Translations under genes and position numbers: made by a program
In this document: positions 37,336-55,840 of the stretch, piece by piece
Layout of the letters: every line of letters starts with the position of its first letter
Position numbering within the stretch: position 1 is the first letter of the stretch
DNA from: Tyto alba
Taxonomy: Eukaryota; Chordata; Aves; Strigiformes; Tytonidae
Direction: 5' to 3'
Length of the DNA: 64,000 nucleotides
Assembly: GCF_018691265.1 (NCBI RefSeq)
Contig: NW_024881283.1
Location: 10,349,731 to 10,413,730 of the forward strand
Notes under the pieces: generated by a model
The model's input: only the letters and a program-made list of their open reading frames with translations
What the model was told of the DNA's origin: nothing
Databases searched by the model: none

Positions 37336-40300
37336 CATTTACATTTTATTTTGTGGGACCTCTGATTTTATAGCTTCAGTAGTTTACCGTAAAAAAATCC
37401 TTACTGGGGTTAGTTACTGGTTTGAACGGATTTGCTGTGCTGTGGTTAGGCACAAATTTCTTCTCTGTGGGATAATCATCTACTCTTACGAGCTGCGTAA
37501 AAAAAAAATCTGAGTTGGTGCCAGGCAGAGAGACCCTCCTGTGCCCCCACATCCCCTGTAGGGTCCCCAGGTCCCCCTCAATGACAACTTTGCTTTGCAG
37601 CCATAGGTAGAGGAAGAGGAACTGCTCGGTTGCTCTGAAGCATTAAGATAAATGGCCTGACACTGGCTTCTTCCTGGCAGAGAAGTTCCAGAGTTGGGAG
37701 CTCTGGAATGTCAGGAATGATGGAGATGATTGCTAATAAGGGAAGGCGGTAGCTTAATGCTGCTGATCAGCGCCACCATGGATCACACCAGGGGCATCGT
37801 GTCTCTCTCCTGCTTACACCTCTCCCACCAATTCATGTGAGTGGAGCTTCTCCTCGTTTTGGTCAGGATCAGTAACGTCAGAATCTGGTCTGCTGTCCTT
37901 TGCATCTTAATAAAACCCTGCGTTAGTGCTAAATGAGATGCACGTGTGAAAAGCTGAGTACCAGCCCCTCTGAATGCCGCAATTGCAATGACACTGAGAA
38001 CGCCTCTAAATTAATTCTTTAGAGTCACAGCTCAGAAGCTACCTTTAATAACCAATGCTTCAAGACCAGTCACCCAAATAAATTAATGGAATAGTTTAGA
38101 GGAGCCACTACAAGGCATCTTGCCAAGACATACATGCTTTTTTATCAGTGAAATGGACAAGAAAGTAACTTTCAGGCTTAAGATTTTCAATTCCAGCCTG
38201 TATGAAAAATAAATTGATTTTCACCAACTGAAGATACTTACTCTTGAGGATTTAACATTTCTGTACAAGTGAATATATATGTACACACACTCTCACACTC
38301 GTACTCCAAACTGCACATTAAACCCGGCATTTGTTCAGAGACAGACAGCATCCTTTGCAAGATATGAAGGATTTCTGGCATGATTTATAATGAATGCTAG
38401 ATGCTGTTTCTAAATTAATTGATCTGTGTTTATTCCTGTAACTCGATCTGCATTGCCAGGGAATAAATAGCTTCTCAAAATTTCTTTTCATTAAGTCGAA
38501 ATCTGCCAGTATGGTTGGTAAAACTCTCTCTCTGCTTCCCCTTTGCTGTAGCTGGCTAACTCAGCTGCAGAGGCAAAAACCTTTGTGGGAGCAAGATCGC
38601 TCGCTGTGGGTCTGCCCCAGAGAGGTCTTTTGGCTTGGCTCAGTTGGGAACTCCCGCAGCGACTGTGGTGAGCTCTGCATGAACCCCTGGTCAGCCTGAC
38701 CATGGGCAGAAAACTGGTTAGTGCTTTGGGAACCATCTCAGGGGACAGCGTGCAAGGCGTTTGCCTTCCTCTTCCTCCCGTTTCCCATTGCTCCCTAAGC
38801 TCAGCTCCAGGATCGTGCTCTCCTCCTGCAGCCCTAGATCCCACTTTCTCAGACCTCGCCGGTGAGATCCAGCTAAGGACAGGGCCGGCCCCAGACGAAG
38901 GGGGCTGCAGGGCCCAGGCTGCAGCTTGGGGGGTCGGCGTATGAGGTTTGCAGCTTCTTTAACGTGGAGGAACAAGTTCCTGGTGTGAGGGAACTACTTT
39001 GGGGAGCAGTCGTCCCAGGAGCAAGGCAGCAGTCTGGGCTAAGTCCTGGTGGATAATCCCCCAAACAGGTGAGATCCTAGTTAGGATGCTGCCATCAGCC
39101 TTTTGCCCCGGCAGCGATGGTCTGTTCAGCAAACGGCAGGAGTGCGTCACCTCCAGAGCTCCGGGAGCTTTTCAAGAGCGTGGGGCTGGCTCTCTGCTGG
39201 CAACCCCCCTTTTTTAGCAGAGCAGAGCAAGGTGACGTGCTCGTGGCCAAGGGGAGCCGGAGGGGCCCGTTGCTCTGTCCCCTGGACCTTTGTGCTGTTT
39301 GACAGATGTCCCCGTGGCGGTGGCACTGGCAGAGCAGCCGTGCCGAAACCACCCGGGGATTTGCCCGCTCATTTGACAAAGACCTCCTTGAGGGGTGAGA
39401 GAAATTCTGGCTGTCCCGTGTTTCTCTGTGCACGAAGGACCAGTGAACATGACATCCCACATGAGCGCTCACTGCTCCAGTAATCGAAACACTTGTCAGA
39501 AGGGACAACCTGGAAATTTAATCCCCAAATAACAACAATAATAATAAAAAAGAAAAAGGAAAATATATTGCATCAATAAGCCCTGCCAAATGCCCGTTAG
39601 AAGCCTGAAGAATGATTCTGGTGGATAATGATATGCAACAGTAAATATACCATGTCCTTGATGATTTTTAAAAAAGACAGTTTCCTTTTATTCTCATATA
39701 AAACTCTTACTGGAAGGAGTAGTTAAAACACAACAGCAAAAGTCTGTCTTTTCCTGATAGCTGTTCTAGGTTTGTATTGCTTTTGGAAGGTAACGCAATG
39801 CATCTGACCATGCCAAAGACAAAACCGCATGCACCGGCTCCACTGCAGAGAGCAAACTAACCAGCAGCAACCTGCTACGCTATGCAACATTTTCATTTCC
39901 CAGAATTAATTATAGATCAAACCAAACCAGGTCCTCCATATTCCTTTACCAGCATGTTTTGCTGCCTGTCAAAGTAAGCACGAAGATTTGGAGGGTACAG
40001 GGGCTCCTTAGCCAACCCATAGCCAGGGGAAGTTGCAGAAGAATGCTGCTGTTTCAGAAATTCAGCACGTTGGCTTCCTCGAATGAGTCTTGGCAATTAA
40101 ACTGCTGACGGCCTACTCTAGCCGCCTTTACACGGTGCCTCTTCAAATTATTGCAGTATTCCAGGCCCAGCCTGTTTTTTAAAGCAAGCACTACGTTTGT
40201 CACACTTTGGCCCATTTATTTCCTCGGGCATTAGGGTGTGGGGCGGGGAGGGGGCTCCGGCCGGGTGCTGCCCCGCGGGACCCTGAGCCCCCTCGGGGGC

Positions 40301-41193
40301 TGCTGGGGAGCGCGGCCGGGGCCGGCACCGCCTGCAGCCCGAGTGGCAAACCTTTCCCTGAAAGATGGCTTCTTGAGTTTATTGTGGAATTGAAATTCTT
40401 CTCTAAGCCAGGGTGAGCATTCCTTAGATTAATCACCCCTCATTTCTATTCCTTTATTCTCTCTTTTTTTTTTTTTTAGTGTGTTTTTACAGGCCAGCTG
40501 TGGTCTTAAAGTTCTTTTTAAGTCTCTCCGTTTCTTTCCATTTTGAGGCAATGGTGAAATATGAATGTTCTTAGTGTGTACCTCTGCAGTGTTGGCTAAC
40601 TTCGAAATTAATTATGCTTTAAAGAGAAGAAATTAATGTAATTTGATTCTGATGCATTGGTGGTGTTACCTTGCACTGGGTTTCAGAGGTTAATAAAACT
40701 TGACTACATTAACGTGAATACCTGAGGGACAAGAAAGATATTTCAGCTGTAGAAGAACTGGTCAGGGCGGGCCCTTTGCAGCATCTGTCCAGCTTTAGGT
40801 TTACTTTGTTCTCTTCCCTGTCCCTGAAGGCTGGCCGGGCCAGCCCCGAGGGCTCTGGAGCTGTTCCAGCAGAGACAAGGAAGGGGCTGCAATGGGTGAG
40901 ATGTGGAGATAGGGAAGGTACCTTAGGGAACGCAAGATTTATCTGTAGGGCTTGGATATAAGATACCACTGCCCTGTTGTGCCTACTGTGTGCTTTGGTT
41001 TAGGGTGTCTGAGCCTATATATACAGTCTCTGAAGCCGTAAAATCAATATAATTTTGTCATTGTGACTTCAGTTAGGAACGGGGAGAGGGGGATTTAGCC
41101 ATGATGTGAATCTCAGTAAGCAAAACTGCCAAAGTCTTGACACGGATGTGAGACTGAAACAACCTGCTTACAAGGAGCAGCAGTGCTGGCTTA

Positions 41194-41633
<440 letters not shown>

Positions 41634-43881
41634 AAAATATATATAGTATGTACATTATATACATATATATCTATAAAAAGGATGAGGTTTCACTGTCAAA
41701 ACTGTAACAGCTATGCAATTAAAGTCAACTGGTTTTGAGGCAAATTACCCAGACATCTTGCATGCAAGAAAATCAGAGTGGGTTTTGTAGCATTTGCAGA
41801 AAAACCCTCTCCCTTTATTGCTGACCTTGAGTACAGTGCACAATTTACAGGAAACATTCAAACTGAAGTAATTAACTAGGCTGCTTTTATGAGATTTAAA
41901 TAGCAAGCTATTTATGAACTTTTATGCGTGTTTTGTTCTGCCATTTAAAAAGTGCTTCGCTTTTATACGGATTACTTTTCAAAGGACTCACTCTAGGGAG
42001 CGTATTCAAATACACAAGGTTTAAAAAAAAAAATCAAACAGTGGGAGAAAGGAACTATCAGGGTCCAGTACTTTGAATGCCAGTTAGAAGTAGGGAAGCA
42101 GGAGATGCTACAGCATAAAAGGTGTAACAGGTCTGGAATGACTTTTATTGAGCAGACATGAAGGACTAAATGGCTTGTGCTATTTTTGTAATCGCCCAAG
42201 ATACCTTTTAAAGCCAGGAAAGAGCTTTTGATTTGAAACAACTGTGTTCTGAGGATATATCCAAACTGGAATTTGCAACAAAGATCGGGCTTTGCAAAGC
42301 AATTTTAAGCAGTGTGGCATCAAAGCACAGCATGGAGTGTAGCTTGTCTCCTGTCCGAGCGCAGCAAGGAGGCACCGGGAAGCAGGGGAGCCTTGGGTAT
42401 TGAGGGCTGCCTCCGTTCTTCTCAGGATCCCGCTTCTTTCCCATTCCATCTCTTGCCCTTTGATGCGTCGGACGGTGTGACATCAGTCTCGCTTTGAAAT
42501 ATTTTTCTTCTTAGATGCAGAACAGAGTTAAAAGGAATACAGCTCTTTTCATTTATCAGCATCTGCTAAGAGGATGATTCATCCTGCTAAACCGTCTTGC
42601 TGGGAGCTGCCACCGTCCGTCGAGGTCGGGAGGGATCTCCGCCCCACGCGGCAGTGGGAGCACGGGGCAGCAGCACTGTGCCTGCTGCCAAGCCGATGCT
42701 GTGGTGGCTCTGCTCTCTGGGTTTAACTACCGATACACGGTAAAGTAAAGTGTGACAAATGTCTGACATTTTCCACTTATTTCTATTCCTGGATTTTCTG
42801 CAATTAGATCACAGCTGAATTTCGTTCCTTAGTCAGAGCTGCTCACAAGCTCCCCCCTCTGCTGTCTGCCTAAGAGATTTACTTTATTCATTCCATCTAT
42901 ATATTCCATTTGCTCTATTCCATCCACATATATGAATGTAATGCCATCCAGATCCCATTTCTAAGGTCTCTGTCACTGTGGTATTTTACACCAGTAACAC
43001 TGAAAACGCTCAGTCTCGCGCGCCGTGGCTGCCAGGCAGAGCTGCCTGGAGGAGCTCCTCGCCATCCTCTTTGCCCTGTGCTAGAGGGACTTTCAGGCCA
43101 TTTCACAATGCGCAAAATGACCAGAAGAGGATGAAAATGGAGACAGACCAGAGGGCAAGACGCCCCGTCTTCTGTAAAAGTTGATTTAAAACAGAGCAAG
43201 CCAGGACAGAGATCCTGAAATTAAACGAATCGCTTGAATTAACGGAAGTAAGAATTTACAGAATCTGTGGGATGCTGCTGAGTTTGGGGAATTAAGCAGC
43301 TGGGGGAGACCAAGGCAGTGCTGCCCCTCGGGGGGTGCTCCTCCGCGGGACAGGGGCCAGCACGCCCGCGCTCCGTCACCTGGCTGTGCGCTTCCAGCTG
43401 GCAGAGTCGGGAGCGGCTCCTGGCGCCCGCCAGAGCGGGCACGCTTCATTAACAGTAATTATTGTTATGCGGTGGCACGTGTGTGCCGGCAGCCAGCTGC
43501 AGCACGGGGGGCGAGCGAGGGGTCTGTCCCCCGAGCTGCGGGGGGGCTGGTGGGACGGGGGCTTTGGCCCACAGAAGGTGGAAGGTACAAAGGGAGGGAG
43601 GTGCCCAGCCCGCCTCCCAAAAACCAAAAAAAGACTGAAGAGCTCTGGCCTGCTCTGACACAGAAGAAATCGGAAGGCTTTCTTGTCATAAAAACCCTGG
43701 AGCTTTTCCTGAGGTGCCCCAGACAGGGCTTGGCCCCGGGACGTGTCCCGTCCCCCCCCCCATTTCCCCATCCCTGCTGTGCAGGCGAACCGGCACGGCT
43801 GGGTGGGCTCTGGGCGGAGGGGAAGTTCAAAGGGAGTGAGAACGGGCAGGGGGGTGAGTGGGCAGGGAGGTGCCGCCCTAC

Positions 43882-44000
43882 CTTGCTGCATCAGCGCTCC
43901 CATCCCAAACCAGAAGCTGTTCAATAGGGTGAAGTTGTTCTCCACCACGTCCGATCCGGGGTTGCAGGGATGAGCATCGTACCACTCGTACGGGCTGAAC
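43882..44000 (-). CDS. GRIK3: GRIK3 coding exon: M1-M2 linker and Q/R pore loop
   Basis: This exon is 119 nt: one base completing Arg, 39 codons, then one base of a split Gly. It begins [15 protein letters not shown] and ends [10 protein letters not shown]. The acceptor is ...ccgccgcag|GTTCAGC and the donor CAAG|GTAGGG. It encodes the cytoplasmic loop after M1 and the re-entrant pore loop M2. The first Gln of MQQG is the Q/R site, and its codon is CAG at 43886-43888, so the genome specifies the calcium-permeable Q form. FGMGALM with Met, against FGVGALM in GluK2, fits GluK3. It contains a sequon NFT on the N-terminal side of M2, which is probably cytoplasmic and so unused. It maps to about residues 585-625. 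Confidence 0.97.
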
Positions 44001-50020
<6,020 letters not shown>

Positions 50021-53000
50021 TTAGAAACCGAGGCGTTTAAGAGACACCCACAGCAGTCCCACCGTGGTAACGGGCTGAGGAATCCCCAAAGCGCAGCCCT
50101 GGGCTCCCCGCTGCCCCTTGCACATGGGGTACATCTGCCCTGTGCCTCTGCCAGAGCCGGGGGGACGTCCTGCCCCCCTCCCCGGCGCAGGCAGGACCCT
50201 CGGCGCCTGGCACAGGCTGGGCTCCGTGTAACTGCTTCCCTTCAGACCTGCGGTCTCACGCAAAGCTGTCGTCAGAGCTGCTCTGCGCCGCACACAAGCG
50301 GTGGTTGGGCGGCTTTCTGCGAGCTCTCCTCCAAAACCCACCGGGGAAGGGACCAGGGACTGGCCTGTGGGCATTAGGCATGAGAACGCCTGAGACAGGA
50401 CAGGGGCAACTGGTATGATGTGGTCCAGTCATTACAGCAACTTCTCATCACCTAAGCAAAGGCCCAGCACAGAGGCAGGGTCTGCAAAACACACGGGGCG
50501 AGATTCCGGAGGTGGTGGTGCGGATGGGTTTACCATCTTTAGGAGAGTTGTTTCAGGTTTAATCAGTGGACTGGAGAGCAAAAGGTGGTCTGTTGTTTGC
50601 TAATTATACTCCACGACTTTCACTGTACAGATTTTCGGCTGATGTTAGCTAGCGAAATACAGTGCAGACAACAGAGAGATGTTGCAGACTCCACAGCTTT
50701 TGCCCAGCTGCAGTGAGCTCATTTTGATGGGCTCTTCTAAAATGGTCAGAAAAATTGTATTTTACAATGGTATAAAATGTCTGTGATCCTCGCTGTGCTG
50801 GCCTCTTGCCACAGAACTCTACAACAGAGAGTTTGCCGTGTGCAAATCCCACCGTCTGCAGAGACGATTTGTTTTTGTTGGCCTTCCTTTCAATGTTGTT
50901 GCAAGAGGAGAAAGCCGCAGCGGGAGGCCACTCCGGAATGAAGTGGCAGGAAGTAATACCGTAGCAGCATGAGGTAGCAGGTTCAATTTCTTTCCCCTCA
51001 GTCGAACTTCGTGATGCGACTTGCGCGGCTGGTTCCGAGGAGGCGGTGGCGCGGGGTGGGAGCGCGGCGGTTCGGGAAAGCTCAGGAGGGCTCCCGGCTG
51101 CTGGGCGTCCGCAGCCCCCCGGCCCCGGCCGCGAGCTGGGGAGACGCTTCTGCTGACGAACGGTGCCTTCCCCGGCTCGCCGGGCTGGAACTGTCTGGGC
51201 GGCACGAGGAGTTTCAGCTGAGCATATTTTTCATCCGGACTTCTTGTCTGAATTGCGTTTCTTTCTCTTATTTCTGCTATTCAGTAATTTCTCTGCTAGA
51301 TTCAGTGAGCAACCACAGACAGCCTCTTTCTGTTGGTCAAGATCTCCGTTGATTCCTCTCACTAAACATTCACTCAGGTTCTTAAAAAAACCCTTAAGTA
51401 AATGCATCCAAGGCTACTTCAATGTCAGCTGCCTTGCCTGGGCTTTGCAGATCACGCCTTCGGGATCACTGACTTCAGAGGAAATGCAGGCACGTAAATT
51501 ACATTTCCAAAGTTGAGCAGTACCTCCCCCCTGCCAGGTGCCTAACATACCCGTGCAAGATTTATTTAACATCTGGTTCTGAAAATTAAAATTCTGAATT
51601 AACCATGAGTGATAATTACCTAGAGATATAGTGGATTTGTCATTACTTGCAAACTTTAAATCAATATTAGCTGTCTTGCTAGAACATGCTTTACTCCAAC
51701 CGAAACTATAGGTTCGCTGTAGAAATTGGTGAAGATCTCTGGCCTGAGTTGTGGAGGAAAGTCAGACTAATGATGTTGTTTGACCTTGCAAATCTGTGAC
51801 GAAAGTCAGTGGAATATTTTTAAATACAGGAATCTGGGCTTTTTGCTATAAGAAGAGTTTCGACCTGAGCTTTTATCCATTACATACGTGTGTGTGTGTG
51901 GAAGTGGTCTCCTCTCCAACGATTGTAGCTTTAGAGGTCCTGAACAGAAGAGTTTCAGGAATTCTGTAATAAGGGTAAAAGTGATGTCTTTTTTTTTTCT
52001 AACATTGTTCTTCAGTTGAGCCCTGCTTGGTTCCCTTTTCTTCTCACTTTCCAAATGGAAATATATTTTAAAGTCAGCTTGGTACAGAAAGCGTCCGTTT
52101 CAGCCACTGGCATTTGTCACAACTCAGAGAAAATGGAAACAGTATTTTCCCAATGAGCCCTTTTGTGCCAGCTGTGACTACGGCGACTGATGAAAACTGA
52201 GGGATGGTGGTTTTTAGGAGCGGACAGGCAACGCTGGCTGCCCGGGTTGAGATGGTGAAGCTCTGCACCCGAGGAGCAGCGTCTGCAGCATCCTTGGCAC
52301 CGTCCTGGCAGCGGATGCCCTCAGGTTCGCAGCTCAGCTGCTCCTCCCACATTACAGCACACTTGAGAATTTTGGCTTATCAGTCTCCAAAGTCACAAGG
52401 CAGAAATGGCAAAAGAAATACAGCGGTTTAGCTCCTCCATCACTTCTCTGTGGGTGTCCTGACTCAACAGGGAAAAACGAAGGAGATATTGAACGATTTG
52501 GCTACGAATTTTTCTGAAGGAGGAAACAAATGAGCAGTTCTGTGGTCAGTGCTCGCCAGCAACTGCCTGTCTGAAAGATCCTAAGCCAAATTCATCAAAA
52601 TGATATAGCAAGCTGAATAACAGCTAGGAGTTTATGCTTTACCACAGAAAATGAAGAGAGAGAAATCTGCATGGATGCCCAAGGATCAAAATGCTTTTAG
52701 TGCGGAAATAAAATTTTACTGTGCCATTTTAGCAGCTCCTGTGATTTGATCACAGCCCCGTGTCCTTGGCAGTAAATGTCACACACAGGCGGAATGGAGC
52801 ATGTATTAGGGAGCCCAATCTGGTGTGGTGTCCTGAGCTATTAAAGGCAGTACGGGGCTGCACTTCGATATCCTTTTTATCAATGCAGATTTTTCTGAAG
52901 GTGGCCTCTAATTAAGGGTTTGCTGACTGAGAGGATCTAAATCAAAACCCACCAAGGGTGAAGCTTTCATTTGTCATGCTCTGACATTACAAACTGGGAA

Positions 53001-53749
53001 GTCAATTATCCGGCCCTGACTGCTTCCTTCATTCAGCCCCAACTTCTATGCTGTTGCACAGTTAGATGGGTTTTATTAAAAATGAGGAATTACAGCAAGT
53101 GCCAGTAGCTTAAAGGCCCTTGTCCAGCAAAACCACTTAAGCACACGCTTCTGTTTTACTGGAGCTTGCACGCCTTCCAAGTCTTAGGTATGTTCTTAAG
53201 TGTTCTGCTGAACTGAGGCCAAAAAGATGAATTTTGCTAAGGCAGCTACACACCAAGTGCAGACACTTCTCTGACACACCTTGAAGGGTTTGGATCTCCT
53301 TATTCACCCAGTGTTACAGCATTTTCACTTGGGTGGAACTGATGTGAGTTCACCGGGCGTTCAGTGGCTCGAGAATCGTATTCTCTGCAGAGATATTTGG
53401 CTTTTATCAGAAAATGCTAAGTCTTATCTTCAAGTTCTCAGCTATCCCGGGAGTGTGACCTGTGGGTCAGAACAGCTCTTGCACAGCCACGGTCACTGTG
53501 GAAACCTGCAGCGTCCGACCTCCGCCGGAGGAAAGCTGTGTGTGACGGCCGGTCACAGCAGAGCCCACAAACAGCGTGAGCACCAAGATAAATATTTATT
53601 CAAGAAAATAAGCTGTCTCTGTGCTTATTTTGCCAATCTGAGTTAGGTATTTACATAAACTAATTATGTGTGCGTTGCCTGCGAGACAGGTAAATAGTGC
53701 ATATTTTACTTTTTAAATTGTTACCCGGGTGTCTGTCTGGCAGCACCGA

Positions 53750-54170
53750 CACTTCCATCCCCCCGTCTCTTTTGCCACCTCCAGCGCCGGGGCCGCGGTG
53801 CTTTTCTGCTCTTCCTCTCCCACCGCCCCGCTGCGGGTCCCGCCGCTGCCCCCTCCCCGCTCTGCCCGCGGGGCGGCTCTGCCGCGCTCCTGCCCCCCCC
53901 GGAGCCCCCCGGAGCCCCCGGGGCCCCCGGGCACGGACGTGCCGGAGCCCGGGGGGATGCCGGGGTCTCCCCTGCAGCCGGGGGCCTGGCGGCAGAGGGG
54001 CTGTGCCCAGAGCCCTCTGCCCGCCGCCCTCCGCTCTGCCGGCCGGGGACAGGGGAGCAGGCAGCGTGCGAAGAGATGCTCGAGGGGAGCGAGGTGGTGC
54101 CCAGCAGCACCCCAGGCGTGCCTCCGCCTGCCACCGTGTGCCCCCTGCACCGGGGCCGGCGTTAATTGCC
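53750..54170. other. Intronic GC-rich, CpG-dense island
   Basis: A very GC-rich block in the largest intron, with C runs and many CpGs, about 250 bases below the 19-bp minisatellite. Overlapping open frames on both strands reflect base composition. It could be an orphan CpG island or an internal promoter. No initiator or protein family was recognised. Confidence 0.6.
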
Positions 54171-54418
54171 TGGCTCCAGCTCGTAATGGCTGCCCCTACA
54201 GCTCCAGTCCTGATTTAGGCATAATTTCTGTCAATGAATTTATTTAATATCGGTGGTGAATTAAGAGCGGATGCCAGCATGGAAAACCTAGCTGTAAGGC
54301 AAAGAGGAGAAATGACGACCAGGAGGTCCTGCCGGGCCCCCTGCGATGTTTTCTTTAAGGAAGTTCCCCAGAGGCGTGACTGCCACTGACGGTGCCTGCT
54401 GCAGCCCCGCGAGAACGG

Positions 54419-54722
54419 CGTGTTTTGGGAGACCGGCCGTGTTTTGGGAGACCAGCCGTGTTTTGGGAGACCGGCCGTGTTTTGGGAGACCGGCCGTGTT
54501 TTGGGAGACCGGCCGTGTTCTGGGAGACCGGCCGTGTTTTGGGAGACCGGCCGTGTTTTGGGAGACCAGCCGTGTTTTGGGAGACCGGCCGTGTTTTGGG
54601 AGACCGGCCGTGTTTTGGGAGACCGGCCGTGTTTTGGGAGACCGGCCGTGTTTTGGGAGACCGGCCGTGTTCTGGGAGACCAGCCGTGTTTTGGGAGACC
54701 GGCCGTGTTTTGGGAGACCAGC
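54419..54722. repeat. 19-bp minisatellite, 16 contiguous units
   Basis: The unit is CGTGTTTTGGGAGACCGGC, repeated 16 times with no length variation (16 x 19 = 304 bases). Units 2, 8, 14 and 16 have CCAGC in place of CCGGC, a change that looks like CpG decay. Units 6 and 14 have TTCT in place of TTTT. All other units are identical. A degenerate part-unit (GAGAACGG) abuts the low end. Because 19 is not a multiple of 3 and the unit makes no stop in any frame, all six frames stay open and show a 19-residue period. It lies inside a GRIK3 intron. Confidence 0.99.
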
Positions 54723-55817
54723 CCTGCCCTGCGACCTCCTGGCCGGCGAGCAAGCCAGGGGAGGGCCGGGCAGGGCCAGAGAGACCTGCGGAAGCAAGCG
54801 GGGGGCTCGGGGCTCCCCACGTACACTGCAGTGTGCCTCCGTCACCTGGATCACTGGGTATGGCAAACGTGAATCCCCCCAGTTAACGATGCTGAGCACA
54901 AAGGGAGAAAGCGCAGCCAGCTGCTTTGGTTTATTCCCGTCCCCTCCTTACGCTGAGCTCCTGCAGTGTCTAAACAAGAGATGGAGAATGCTTCATCCAG
55001 TGAAATTGTCTTTTCCCTATTCCGGGCCCAGTGGCTTCCAAATGAATCCCCAGTTCATGACACTTGAGATAAACATCCACCAGTGCAGGAACACTAATGG
55101 GAATGTGGCAATCTGACGCAATATGTATTTCTGCCAGAATTTACTGTCAATAAATGCCCATTTATTGTGAAAGTGTTAAATCAATTGTCATAAATTGTCC
55201 CTAAGGATAGATATTACATCTTCTCTATAGGTACCGTTGGCAGGGATTTCCATTAGAAACCCTATTATTTTTCATACCTTTTTTATTCCCACATGAAGTT
55301 TCAGATTGAATGGAAATTTGATATGCACTGTCTCAGCAGAAGACAAGCTTTATTTGTGAACAAGTTTGTGCAAAATGTCCAGAACAACTCATTCTGCTGG
55401 TTTTATGGGATTCTGCCCACAAACAATAGGGCAGATTTGCAGGCATTATTTTGCCAGACAGCTAGAATTTATAAATCAGAATGGATGGGCCAAAATGCAC
55501 AGCGTAGTTTTGCTTGTATCAATAATAATTTCTATGAATAAACATCAATAACAGTTCATTACTGATGGAAGGAGGAGATCTGACAGTTGCCGGGTTCCTT
55601 TTTTATTATGGATGCAGGGCACAGGCGCTTCTCTGTGCCACCTGGGTGCCCCAAACCTCCCCAAATGCCAGTGCTGGGAGCGAGTTCAGCTTTCGTGGCC
55701 CATCTGACTGAGGCCCCTCTGCACGAGCGGCCGGGCAGCGTGACAGTAAACAACCAACTGCGGTGAGGAAAGAGTCTCGTTCTCCAGGGAATGGACTGAT
55801 CTCCCTCAAAAGAGAGA

Positions 55818-55840
55818 TTTTTTTTTTTTTTTTTTTTTTT
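55818..55840. repeat. T23 homopolymer
   Basis: Twenty-three T in the largest GRIK3 intron. No retroelement body was recognised beside it. Confidence 0.92.

Noticed and set aside
54215..55116. Long overlapping open frames on both strands encoding 19-residue repeats
   Set aside because: They are produced by the 19-bp minisatellite, which has no stop in any frame and gives the same periodic peptide in all of them. There is no domain and they lie in a GRIK3 intron.
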